Part shown: positions 1 through 8,044 of the stretch, piece after piece
How positions within the stretch are numbered: position 1 is the first letter of the stretch
Layout of the letters: each line of letters opens with the position of its first letter
Source: Chloroflexota bacterium
GTDB lineage: Bacteria > Chloroflexota > Limnocylindria > P2-11E
Direction of reading: 5' to 3'
Length of the DNA: 39,118 nt
NCBI GenBank assembly: GCA_005889445.1
Contig: VBGS01000165.1
Location: forward strand, 1-39,118
Translations under genes and position numbers: made by a program
The notes under the pieces: generated by a model
Database searches by the model: none
Told to the model about the DNA's origin: nothing
What the model saw: the letters and a program-made list of their open reading frames with translations, nothing else

Positions 1-1581
1 GACCTCTCGCGGCGCGTGGAGCGCGACGCCGAGGATCTCGACGCGGTGACCGGCGCGCTCGCGGCCCTTGATCTGGTTCTCGCGAAGGCCCATCTGAGCG
101 AAGCGCTCGAGGCCTCACGCCCGGCACTCAACGATGAGGGGATCGTCGACCTTATCGACGCGCGGCATCCGCTTCTCGTCGACCAGGGGAAGGTCGTCGG
201 CATCGACGTGCAGCTCGGCGGCGAGTTCCGCGTCCTCGTCGTGACCGGCCCGAACACCGGCGGCAAGACCGTCACGCTGAAGACGATCGGCCTTTTGACG
301 CTCATGGGGATGTCCGGGCTGCAGGTCCCCGCGCAGCCGGGAAGTCGAACGCCGGTGCTCCCGCGCGTCTTCGCGGACATCGGGGACGAGCAGTCGATCG
401 CCCAATCGCTGTCGACGTTCTCGTCGCACCTGCGCAACGTCGTCGCCACCCTCGCCGACGCCGAGCCAGGAGACCTGGCGCTGCTCGACGAGATCGGCGC
501 CGGGACCGACCCCGATGAGGGCGCGGCGCTCGCGATGGCGGTACTCGAGACCCTCCTGGCGCGCGGGGTCCTGGTCGCGGCGACGACGCATTACCCGGAG
601 CTCAAGGCGTTCGCGCTCAACACGACGGGAGTGCGCAACGCGAGCATGGAGTTCGACGGCGCGACCCTGCGCCCCACGTACCGTCTCCGGCTGGGCCTTC
701 CCGGCGCGTCGAACGCCTTTGCGATCGCGGAGCGTCTCGGTCTGAACCGCGATGTCTTGCGACGTGCGGACACCCATCTCTCCGAGCTGCACCGTTCCCT
801 CGAGCGCACCCTCCGTGAGGCGGAACGCCAGCGCACGGAGCTTTCTGCCGCGCTCGAGGAAGCGCGGGTCGCCGTCGCCGACGCGGCTCGCGCGACGACC
901 GAGGCGGAGCACGATGCCGCTCGCGCGCGTGACGAAGCACAGCGGGCACTGCGGCGAGCGCGGGCCGAGGCCGACGAGCTCATCCTTCAGGCGCGGCGGG
1001 CGCTTCGCCAAGCGGAGGAGGCGAGCGATCGCGCCGCGAAGCGCAGCCTCGTCGACGAAGCGCGGGCCGCCCTTGCCGAGGCCGAGTCGGCGCGCGCTGC
1101 CGCGGTCGTGCCCGTCGGAGACGCACCGAAAGCGAGCGCGCCGATCGCGATCGGGGCGCCGGTCCTCATCGAGGGCGTCGCGGAGCCTGGAACGCTGCTT
1201 TCGATCGACGAGCGCGGTCTCGCGGACGTCGCGGCCGGCTCGCTTCGTCTCCGCGTGCCCGCGACGCAGCTGCGTGAGGCGCCGCGGGCCGAGCCGGCGA
1301 TCCGCTCGGACCGCCCCGTCGTCCAGGGATCCGCGTCGAGCGTGCCGCTCCAGCTGGATATCCGGGGCGCGCGTGCCGAGGAGGCGCTCGCCGTGCTGGA
1401 CCGCTATCTCAACGATGCGGCCGTCGCCGGGGTCGGTCGACTGCGCATCGTCCACGGAAAGGGGACCGGCGCGCTCCGCACGGCGGTCCGCGCCGCGCTA
1501 TCCGAGCATCCTCTCGTGCGCGCGCACGAGCCGGCCGGGCCCTCCGAGGGTGGCGACGGCGCGACGATCGTGCACCTGTAG
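1..1581 (+). CDS. mutS2: MutS2 family ATPase/Smr endonuclease, 5'-truncated by window edge
   Basis: The frame is open from the first base, so the gene begins upstream; about 526 codons are present against about 780 usual for MutS2. Visible are the MutS-type ATPase with Walker A GPNTGGKT (about residues 83-90 of the visible part), Walker B LALLDEIGAGTDPDEG, a long Ala/Glu/Arg-rich coiled coil (about 260-370), and a C-terminal Smr domain with LDIRG and HGKGTG motifs ending in GATIVHL. By family knowledge MutS2 acts in the cytoplasm on branched DNA (anti-recombination) or on collided ribosomes; it is not the mismatch-repair MutS. The missing 5' part should hold the core/lever domain. It converges with the NUDIX remnant 12 bp downstream. 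Confidence 0.95.
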   Translation, partial: DLSRRVERDAEDLDAVTGALAALDLVLAKAHLSEALEASRPALNDEGIVDLIDARHPLLVDQGKVVGIDVQLGGEFRVLVVTGPNTGGKTVTLKTIGLLTLMGMSGLQVPAQPGSRTPVLPRVFADIGDEQSIAQSLSTFSSHLRNVVATLADAEPGDLALLDEIGAGTDPDEGAALAMAVLETLLARGVLVAATTHYPELKAFALNTTGVRNASMEFDGATLRPTYRLRLGLPGASNAFAIAERLGLNRDVLRRADTHLSELHRSLERTLREAERQRTELSAALEEARVAVADAARATTEAEHDAARARDEAQRALRRARAEADELILQARRALRQAEEASDRAAKRSLVDEARAALAEAESARAAAVVPVGDAPKASAPIAIGAPVLIEGVAEPGTLLSIDERGLADVAAGSLRLRVPATQLREAPRAEPAIRSDRPVVQGSASSVPLQLDIRGARAEEALAVLDRYLNDAAVAGVGRLRIVHGKGTGALRTAVRAALSEHPLVRAHEPAGPSEGGDGATIVHL

Positions 1582-1593
1582 GCGCCGGTAGGG

Positions 1594-1957
1594 CTAGAAC
1601 AGTCTGCGCATCTCGATGCCCGCCCGCGCGAGATCGCCGAACAGCTTCGCGCGGTCGCGCATGATGGCGCCGAGATCGGCGAGCTGAACGGCCATGACGG
1701 GATGCGCGTCGAGCTCACTCGGGATGACCCAGCGCAGCTCGCTCCCTGTTTCCGGGCGCGGGTCGCCCGCGACCTCGCCGCCACGGAACATGAAGACGAC
1801 GAGGTCATAGCGGCCGGGCGGCACGCTGCGCACCTGATAGAGGGCGATCGCATGCAAATCGTCGACGTCGTACCCGGTCTCCTCGCGGAGCTCACGGCGG
1901 GTGCCGTCTCTCGTCGAAGCAGGCGACGATCCCCGCGACGCGAAGGCCGCCGCTCAG
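1594..1957 (-). pseudogene. NUDIX hydrolase, internally deleted/frameshifted remnant
   Basis: The C-terminal part is clear: RRELREETGYDVD is the second half of a NUDIX box (REUXEEXGU), followed by strands such as YDLVVFMFRGGEV and an ELRWVIPSEL segment. The first half of the box (GGxxxxGE) is absent. In another frame, directly upstream, SGGLRVAGIVACFDERR resembles the first beta-strand of a NUDIX domain and would start at a CTG (1957-1955) overlapping the TGA of the PBP gene (CTGA). Between the two pieces about 30-35 residues of a normal NUDIX domain are missing and the frame changes near 1898-1917. The only conventional start inside is a TTG at 1857, too late for an active fold. Probably inactive, or damaged by an assembly error. 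The original substrate cannot be told. Confidence 0.7.
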
Positions 1958-4434
1958 GGCCTTCCGCGAGTCGGCGTGGGGAACGGGGTCGGCGATCGCC
2001 CGGGTGGCAGCGTCGGCGGCCCGCCCCGCTGGGTCGGTGACGGGCTGGGCGTCGGCGACGGACTCGGGCACGGATCCGGCGGCACGAGGTTCCACGAGTA
2101 CCGGCCATACGTGCGCAGGCCCGCGATGGCGTCGCGGACCCACTGGTCGGTGTAGCGCTGCCAGGTGGTGGGCGCCCGAACATCCTGGATCTTCATCGCG
2201 ACGTTGGTCGTGCCCGTCGCCGTGGGGCAGCCCTGCACGAACCAGTCGTCGACCTTCACGGGCTGCGTCCCCTTGACGAAGATCTCCCCGGTCGCGAACG
2301 GCGCGAGGCCGGAGGGAAGGAGTCCCGATCCGTAGCCGCCGAAGTCGCCGGGAGCGACGACGACTTTCGCCGTCACCACGTTCGATGGCCGTTGCCAATC
2401 CGTCGATGGGAATCCCGAGAAGATCTCGCGCATGTAATCGCGCCAGAGCTGCCCGGGGCCGATCGCGCTCGAGAAGTCACGGGAGCTCATCAGCTCGCCG
2501 TTGCTGTTGCCCATCCACACCCCGGTAACGAGCGTGGGCGTGAATCCGACGGCGTAGACGTCTTTCAGGTTGTCGGTCGTTCCGGTCTTGAGGCCCGCGG
2601 GCCGGCCGATGTTCGTGAAGCTGGTGAAGATGGGGGAGTGCGTGGTCGTGTCTTTCAGCATGTCGACCATGACGTAGGCCGTCCCGGCGTCGACGACCCG
2701 CGTCTGTTCGTAATCCTTGTGCTCCCAGACGATGTTCCCCTTGGAATCCTCGACCTTCATGATGTAGGTCGGCGCGACGTGCACGCCGAGGTTCGCGACG
2801 GTGCCGTACGAATTCGCCATGTCGACGAGCTTTACTTCCTTCGAGCCGAGAGTGAGCGACAGGCCGACCGTCGTTGGATCGATGGGCGTGGTGATTCCGA
2901 GGTCGTGCGCGGTCTGGATCGTGTCCTCGACCCCCGAGTACTCGGCGAGGAACCGCACGGCCGGCACGTTCCGCGATTCGCGGATCGCCTGTCTCATCGT
3001 GATCGGACCGTGGTATTGCAGGTCGGCGTTCTCGGGGCAGTAGCCGCACGCCGAGGGGCTGAGCCCGGTCGGGCTGGCCTTCCCGCCGAAGTCGGTCCGC
3101 GCGTCGATCACCACGGTCGCTGCGGTCGCGCCCTTCTTCAGCGCGGTGAGGTAGTTGAACAGCTTGAAGGCCGACCCGGGCTGCCGCACGCCGATCCCGG
3201 CGACGTCGAACTGACCCTGCACCCTCGGATCGTCGCGGTTGTAGTAGTCGACCGAGCCGACGTACGCGAGGATCTCCCCGGTCCGCGTGTCCATCGAGAC
3301 CAGCGCGGCGTTCCAGACGTTGCTCCGGTGAAGACGCTCCACGGCATCTTTCACCTGCTGCTCGGCGGTCTGCTGGAGCCGCATGTCGAGCGAGGTGGTG
3401 ACCTTGTAGCCGCCGCGAGTCACCGCCGACTCGTCGCCACCGAGGATCGCGGCCAGCTGGTTGCGGACCTGGAAGACGAAGTGCGGCGCGGTGATCGAGG
3501 TGCTCTGCTTCCCGGCGACCGTGATCGGCTCGTCTGCCGCGACGTCGGCCTCTGCGCGCGATATCGCGCCGTTGTCGACCATCTGGTCCAGCACGTAGGC
3601 GCGACGTTCCTTCGCCCGGTCGGCGTTCTCGGCCTTGGTCGGATCGAGCAGGGACGGGGCCTGCGGGAGGCCGGCCAGGAGCGCGGACTCGGCAAGGGTG
3701 AGCTTGGTCAGGTCGGACTTGCCGAAGTACGTCTCCGCCGCGGCCTTGACCCCGTACGCCTGGTTCCCGTAATAGATCTGGTTGAAGTAGAGCTCGAGGA
3801 TCTGTTGCTTCGAATAGGTGCGCGTGACCTCGACCGCGAGGATGGCTTCGCGGATCTTGCGCTGCAGGCTCACCTCGGCTCCGACGATCCGCTGCTTGAC
3901 CAGCTGCTGCGTGATCGTGGACGCGCCGCCCTGTCCGCTTCCGCTGTGGGTGAGGTCGGCGAAGATCGCGCGCCCGATCCCGACGATGTCCACCCCCGGG
4001 TTGGTCCAGAAGCTCTTGTCCTCGGCCGCCACGGTGGCGTCGACGAGCACCTGGGGGATCTCGCCGTAGGTCACGACCTCACGGCGCTCCTCCTCGAACT
4101 GGTAGAGGAGGTGCTCGCCGGTGCGGTCGTAGACGCGGGTCGACTGCGCGAGGGCATCCCTGGCAAGGTCCTGCGGGGACGGCAGATCGGCGGTGAAGTA
4201 GGCGAACGCCGCGACGCTGCCCAAAAGGGCGAGGCCCGCGAACGAGAAGAGCACCCCGAGGAGGGTCGACGGCAGCATGAGGCGCCACCCACCGACCGGA
4301 CCGCCGCCCCGGTCCCGCCTGTTGCGATAGGCGCCGCGCCGGAGCGCGTGTTCATGCGTGATTTTCGATCGCGCGATACGTCCATGGTAACCGTGAGCGA
4401 ACGTATCCTTTGACGGTGCCGACACGTCCTGCAC
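1954..4434 (-). CDS. Class A penicillin-binding protein (transglycosylase/transpeptidase)
   Basis: Bifunctional peptidoglycan synthase of the PBP1a type, membrane-anchored with its catalytic domains outside. Numbering from the GTG at 4434: basic cytoplasmic tail 1-50; one membrane helix about 54-80; GT51 glycosyltransferase with catalytic Glu138 in AAEDKSFW, GGASTITQQLVK at 169-180 and the RTYSKQQILELYFNQIYYG segment; transpeptidase with Ser421 (GSAFK), SRN at 487-489 and KTG at 616-618. The last 40 residues are a Pro/Ser/Thr-rich tail. At 826 residues the length is normal. The start is uncertain: GTG 4434 overlaps tyrS divergently, and ATG 4278 just before the membrane helix is an alternative. 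The stop overlaps the presumed CTG start of the NUDIX gene. Confidence 0.93.
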   Translation of the reverse strand: MQDVSAPSKDTFAHGYHGRIARSKITHEHALRRGAYRNRRDRGGGPVGGWRLMLPSTLLGVLFSFAGLALLGSVAAFAYFTADLPSPQDLARDALAQSTRVYDRTGEHLLYQFEEERREVVTYGEIPQVLVDATVAAEDKSFWTNPGVDIVGIGRAIFADLTHSGSGQGGASTITQQLVKQRIVGAEVSLQRKIREAILAVEVTRTYSKQQILELYFNQIYYGNQAYGVKAAAETYFGKSDLTKLTLAESALLAGLPQAPSLLDPTKAENADRAKERRAYVLDQMVDNGAISRAEADVAADEPITVAGKQSTSITAPHFVFQVRNQLAAILGGDESAVTRGGYKVTTSLDMRLQQTAEQQVKDAVERLHRSNVWNAALVSMDTRTGEILAYVGSVDYYNRDDPRVQGQFDVAGIGVRQPGSAFKLFNYLTALKKGATAATVVIDARTDFGGKASPTGLSPSACGYCPENADLQYHGPITMRQAIRESRNVPAVRFLAEYSGVEDTIQTAHDLGITTPIDPTTVGLSLTLGSKEVKLVDMANSYGTVANLGVHVAPTYIMKVEDSKGNIVWEHKDYEQTRVVDAGTAYVMVDMLKDTTTHSPIFTSFTNIGRPAGLKTGTTDNLKDVYAVGFTPTLVTGVWMGNSNGELMSSRDFSSAIGPGQLWRDYMREIFSGFPSTDWQRPSNVVTAKVVVAPGDFGGYGSGLLPSGLAPFATGEIFVKGTQPVKVDDWFVQGCPTATGTTNVAMKIQDVRAPTTWQRYTDQWVRDAIAGLRTYGRYSWNLVPPDPCPSPSPTPSPSPTQRGGPPTLPPGRSPTPFPTPTRGRP
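4404..4409 (+). promoter_or_regulatory. -10-like hexamer TATCCT for tyrS (possible leaderless mRNA)
   Basis: TATCCT ends 6 nt before the GTG at 4416, so transcription would begin at or next to the start codon. No Shine-Dalgarno sequence precedes the GTG, and no clear -35 box is seen. The same spacing recurs before yebC, the uracil-DNA glycosylase and the LLM oxidoreductase. Confidence 0.4.
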
Positions 4435-5633
4435 AACGTGAGCTGGACGAATTCCTCACGCGTGCCGTCTCGAACGTCAGCGTGCTCGGGGATCTGCGCG
4501 CGCTGCTCGCATCGGGCGAGCGTCAGTTGCGTATCAAGCAGGGATTCGACCCGACGTCAGCCAACCTGCATCTCGGCCACGCGATCTCGTTACGCAAGCT
4601 TCGCAAGCTCTCGCAGTGGGGCCACGAGGTCGTGCTCATCGTTGGCGACTGGACCACGCAGATCGGCGATCCGACCGACAAAGACCTCTCGCGACCGCTG
4701 AGGTCCCGCGACGAGGTCATGCAGAACGCGCAGACCTACCTTGACCAGTTCCACCTGATCGTGCCGAGGGAGAACACGCGCGTCGTATTGCAGGACGAGT
4801 GGTACGGCACGTTCGGACTACGCGACGTCATCCAGCTCACCGCGCGCTTCACCGCGCAGCAGATCCTCGCGCGCGAGGAGTTTCGCAAGCGGCTCGAGAA
4901 GAAGACCGCGATCCCGATCAAGGACCTCATCTACCCGCTCCTGCAGGCATACGACTCGGTCGCGATCGAAGCCGACGTCGAGTTTGGAGGGACGGACCAG
5001 CTCTTCAACATCCTCACCGGCCGCGAGCTGCAGCAGCAGGTCGGCCAGCCTCCGCAGTCCGTGTTCATCGTCGAGCTGCTCGAGGGGCTCGATGGCGAGA
5101 AGATGAGCAAGTCAAAGCCCGCGCAGAGCATCTGGCTCGTCGATCCGCCACACGAGGTCTACGGCAAGGTCATGGCGATCGAGGACAAGCTCATGTCGCA
5201 CTACTTCGAGTGGGCGACGGAGCTCCCGATGAGCGAGGTGCAGGCGACCCTGCGAGCGATCGCATCTCGGGAGCTCCACCCGCGTGACGCGAAGCGCAAG
5301 CTGGCGCGGACGATCACCGCCGAGCTGCACTCGGCCGCCGCCGCGGAAGAGGCGGAGCGCGACTTCGACCGCATCCACAAGGAGAAGGCCGCGCCGTCGG
5401 AGGTCGAGGACGTGCGCGAGGTCCGCGTCGACGGCGCGAAGGAGATCCCGATCGTCGATCTGCTGGTCATGGCCAAGCTCCGACCGAGCAGGAGCACCGC
5501 GCGCCAGCTCGTGGAGGGCCGGGGCGTGAAAGTGGACGGCTCGACGGCGAGCCTCGACACGAGTGTCCCGGTCAAAGGCGAGCCGGTCGTCCAGTACGGC
5601 AAGCGCAACTACGCGCGCATCCGTTTCCGGTGA
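4416..5633 (+). CDS. tyrS: Tyrosyl-tRNA synthetase
   Basis: Class I aminoacyl-tRNA synthetase charging tRNA-Tyr in the cytoplasm. The N-terminal part has the GFDPTSANLHLGHA segment (HIGH motif as HLGH). The KMSKS loop is intact in GEKMSKSKP, and a C-terminal S4-like RNA-binding domain is visible (SRSTARQLVEGRGVKVDG). Length of about 405 residues is that of the TyrZ-like subgroup. Two starts are possible: TTG 4410, or GTG 4416, which I prefer because the -10-like TATCCT abuts the TTG. It is divergent from, and perhaps overlaps, the PBP gene. Its TGA overlaps the GTG of the next gene (GTGA), suggesting translational coupling. Confidence 0.96.
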   Translation: MPTRPAQRELDEFLTRAVSNVSVLGDLRALLASGERQLRIKQGFDPTSANLHLGHAISLRKLRKLSQWGHEVVLIVGDWTTQIGDPTDKDLSRPLRSRDEVMQNAQTYLDQFHLIVPRENTRVVLQDEWYGTFGLRDVIQLTARFTAQQILAREEFRKRLEKKTAIPIKDLIYPLLQAYDSVAIEADVEFGGTDQLFNILTGRELQQQVGQPPQSVFIVELLEGLDGEKMSKSKPAQSIWLVDPPHEVYGKVMAIEDKLMSHYFEWATELPMSEVQATLRAIASRELHPRDAKRKLARTITAELHSAAAAEEAERDFDRIHKEKAAPSEVEDVREVRVDGAKEIPIVDLLVMAKLRPSRSTARQLVEGRGVKVDGSTASLDTSVPVKGEPVVQYGKRNYARIRFR

Positions 5634-7282
5634 CGACCGCGAGGCCGGTCGTGGCGGTGGTCCCGTTCGGGGCACGGGGGCGCGATGCTCGCGCGGGCGC
5701 GATCGGCCGTCAGCTCGCACGCCGGCTCGTCGATCGCTTCGCTGGGAGCGACGCGCTCGACCTCCGTCCGGTATTCCTCGTCGCGATCGGGGAGACGAAG
5801 GCGGACGCCGGCTTCCTCGTCTTCGGGTCCACGCCTGACGCGACGCTTGCCGCGAGCTACGGCCGCTCGCTTGGCACGACGCACGCGCTCACCGGCCTGT
5901 ACGTGGACGACGGCGAAACACGGTCGCTCTCCTTGACCCTCGTGGACGTCGGCAAAGGCGCCGCCACGGTGGAGCACGTCGTCTCGATCGCGCCCGGTGC
6001 GCTCCAAGACGCGGAGCGCCGCGTCGCGGAGTGGCTCGGCGACGCCCTCGACGTGCCGGTGCCGAGCGTGGATCCTCCGGCGGCGAACGAGCTCGCGTAC
6101 ATCGCTCTGCTCGAGGGCCTCGACGAGGAGGTCAACGCGACGCTCCTCCGGGCCGGCGACCCGAGCGGAGAGCTGGCCGCGCGATCGCGCGCGTTCGACG
6201 CGTTCGGCGCGAGCCTGCGGGCAGATCCAGACGCAACGCTTGCCGAGGACCAGCTCCTGGTCCTCGCGGCGGAGTCGGTCGAGCGAAACGACGAGGCGCG
6301 CGCGGTCCGAGCGCTCGAGGACGCGACCCTGGCCCGCCCGCGATCCTGGCGCGCGCACTACCTGCTCGGCCAGCTGCGCGTGGCCATCGGCGAAGGGAGT
6401 GCGGCAGTCGTCGCGCTCGAGCACGCCAACGCGCTGCGGCCGCTGCGCGACGCGGATCTTGTCTCGCTCGCGGAGCTCTACCTGGCCGCGGACGCTCCGG
6501 GACAGGCGACCTCGCACCTGCGGCGCGTCGACCCCTCCACCGTCGCGTACGTTCGCGCCCAAGAGCTGCTCGGGCTGCTCGCGCTCGGAAAGGGCGATGC
6601 CGCGGTGGCCCGGACGCATCTGGAGCGCGCCGCCGAGCGCGGATCCGCATCGGCCCGCGTCAGCCTCGCGCGCGTCTCCATCACGCAGGGAGACCTCGCT
6701 GAGGCCAGGCGCGAGATCGATACGGTCCTCGGGCTCGGCGCATCCGCCGACGTCGTGGCGCAAGCGCGACGCCTTCGGCTCGGCCTCGAACGACCCGACC
6801 TCGAGGTCGATCTCGAGCGCGCCGGTCGCGCGGCGCTCACGGTCGATGGCTCAGCACTCGACGAGGCGCGCGCGGCGTTCGAGCGCGTCATCGCGTTCGA
6901 CGGTGCGATCTGGGAAGCGCACTTCGGTCTTGGCCTGGTCGCGCGCAAGCGCGAGGATCACGCGGCGGCTGCGTCGGCGTTTCGTCGGGTCCTCGAGCTC
7001 GCGCCTGAGCAGCCGGATGCGCTCCACGAGCTTGGCGTCGCGGTCCTGGCGTCGGGTGAGGAGGACGAGGCGGTCAGTCTGCTCGAGCGGGCGGCGGCGC
7101 TTCGACCCGGCGATGCCGCGTATCTGGCCGACGCCGGGTTTGCGCATCTGCGCTCGGGCGATCTCGCGACGGCCCGCGAGCGGCTGCGTCTTGCGACGTC
7201 GATCGACTCCGAGGATGCCCTGACGCGCACCTATCTCGAGGAGCTCGAGCGGGCCGAGGCCGCGAGCGCGAAGCGCAACTGA
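5630..7282 (+). CDS. TPR-repeat protein with TolB-like N-terminal domain
   Basis: 550 residues with no signal peptide or membrane helix. The first 150 residues start with VVAVVPFGARG and resemble the small alpha/beta domain found before TPRs in TolB-like/FlgO-like and adenylate-cyclase-associated proteins (inference). From about residue 210 to the end there are helical repeats of TPR type; the clearest are near the C-terminus (WEAHFGLGLVARKREDHAAA, then PDALHELGVAVLASGEEDEA, then AAYLADAGFAHLRSGDLATA). A scaffold or assembly role is likely; no enzymatic motif is visible. It is coupled to tyrS by a GTGA overlap and converges with the exported protein gene 41 bp downstream. The exact function is unknown. 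Confidence 0.85.
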   Translation: MTTARPVVAVVPFGARGRDARAGAIGRQLARRLVDRFAGSDALDLRPVFLVAIGETKADAGFLVFGSTPDATLAASYGRSLGTTHALTGLYVDDGETRSLSLTLVDVGKGAATVEHVVSIAPGALQDAERRVAEWLGDALDVPVPSVDPPAANELAYIALLEGLDEEVNATLLRAGDPSGELAARSRAFDAFGASLRADPDATLAEDQLLVLAAESVERNDEARAVRALEDATLARPRSWRAHYLLGQLRVAIGEGSAAVVALEHANALRPLRDADLVSLAELYLAADAPGQATSHLRRVDPSTVAYVRAQELLGLLALGKGDAAVARTHLERAAERGSASARVSLARVSITQGDLAEARREIDTVLGLGASADVVAQARRLRLGLERPDLEVDLERAGRAALTVDGSALDEARAAFERVIAFDGAIWEAHFGLGLVARKREDHAAAASAFRRVLELAPEQPDALHELGVAVLASGEEDEAVSLLERAAALRPGDAAYLADAGFAHLRSGDLATARERLRLATSIDSEDALTRTYLEELERAEAASAKRN

Positions 7283-7323
7283 TCGTGGCGGCTATGACGA
7301 CCTCGTACCAGAGTCATGCGGAG

Positions 7324-8022
7324 TCAGAACGCTAGGCGACGACCCAGCGCGAGCGCCGCGACGACGACAGCGATCAAGATGGCTGACAGCGGCGTGAGCC
7401 TGATGACGCCCAGCTCGTCAGCAGGCGCGGGAGTCGTTCCGGTAGACGTTGACGGAAGTTGCGACGCTGCGGCAGACGGAGGCTGTGGCGTGCCAGTGAC
7501 AGTCCGTGGCGCGCCGGCAGATGAAACGATCTCCGCGTTGCCCTGCGCGTTCAATTCATATTTGAAGCACTGGTTGCCCGTGGTTTGCGCGCTCGACAGG
7601 CTCGTGCCCGCGCGTACCGGGAGGGTCCATTCGACGTTCGTTCGGATGGTGATGGTGCCCGATGCGATTGCCGAGGGCGGCGTGTAGGCGACGACCGCAC
7701 CGCACAGGCTGTCGCCGAAAGTGCTCGCGGTCAACGAGGTGAAGGCACCCGATGCATCCAGTTGGCCGGTGAGGCAGAGTGCGGCGCCGACCGCGATCGG
7801 CGGGGGCGGGTTGGGAAGCGATCCGGCACGGGCGACGAATGTCCTCGTCCCGATCGTGATCGAACCCTCACTCGTGGAGCTTGGTGCCGCAAAGGCGGTC
7901 ACGCGTCCGCACGGATAGCCAACTTGCGCCTGCAACTGCTGAGCGATTGCCTGGGTTCCACTGAGGAGTAAGGCGACAACTGCGACGGCCAGTACCACGG
8001 TGGTTCTAAATGTGGCAATCAC
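7324..8022 (-). CDS. Exported, C-terminally anchored protein with two internal Cys-containing repeats
   Basis: Residues 1-28 form a signal peptide (TTVVLAVAVVALLLSG, then AIAQQ as a likely cleavage region). The C-terminal 30 residues are a membrane helix followed by GRRLAF, after a Ser/Thr/Pro linker of wall-spanning type; no true LPXTG motif. The outer part holds two copies of a domain of about 65 residues. Each starts with CG.V.A...PS, continues with G.ITI and ends with a Cys, a short strand, and A.G. The four cysteines lie at matching positions, so a disulfide per repeat is plausible. The pattern recalls DUF5666/OB-like beta domains (inference). Start is GTG 8022; it is divergent from ndh with only 22 bp between. 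Not recognised beyond this. Confidence 0.75.
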   Translation of the reverse strand: MIATFRTTVVLAVAVVALLLSGTQAIAQQLQAQVGYPCGRVTAFAAPSSTSEGSITIGTRTFVARAGSLPNPPPPIAVGAALCLTGQLDASGAFTSLTASTFGDSLCGAVVAYTPPSAIASGTITIRTNVEWTLPVRAGTSLSSAQTTGNQCFKYELNAQGNAEIVSSAGAPRTVTGTPQPPSAAASQLPSTSTGTTPAPADELGVIRLTPLSAILIAVVVAALALGRRLAF

Positions 8023-8044
8023 GCGTACCTGGCCCGCAGGATCG

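Noticed and set aside
2392..4413. Long open frame (673 codons) on the plus strand
   Set aside because: It is antisense to the PBP gene, whose catalytic motifs are intact. The frame is open only because of high GC at third positions, and its translation has no recognisable domain.
5609..6763. Long open frame (384 codons) antisense to the TPR gene
   Set aside because: Arg/Asp/Val-rich shadow translation without motifs; the sense strand shows clear TPR repeats.
7283..7323. Terminator between the convergent TPR and exported-protein genes
   Set aside because: No stem with a U-tract is visible in the 41-bp gap.
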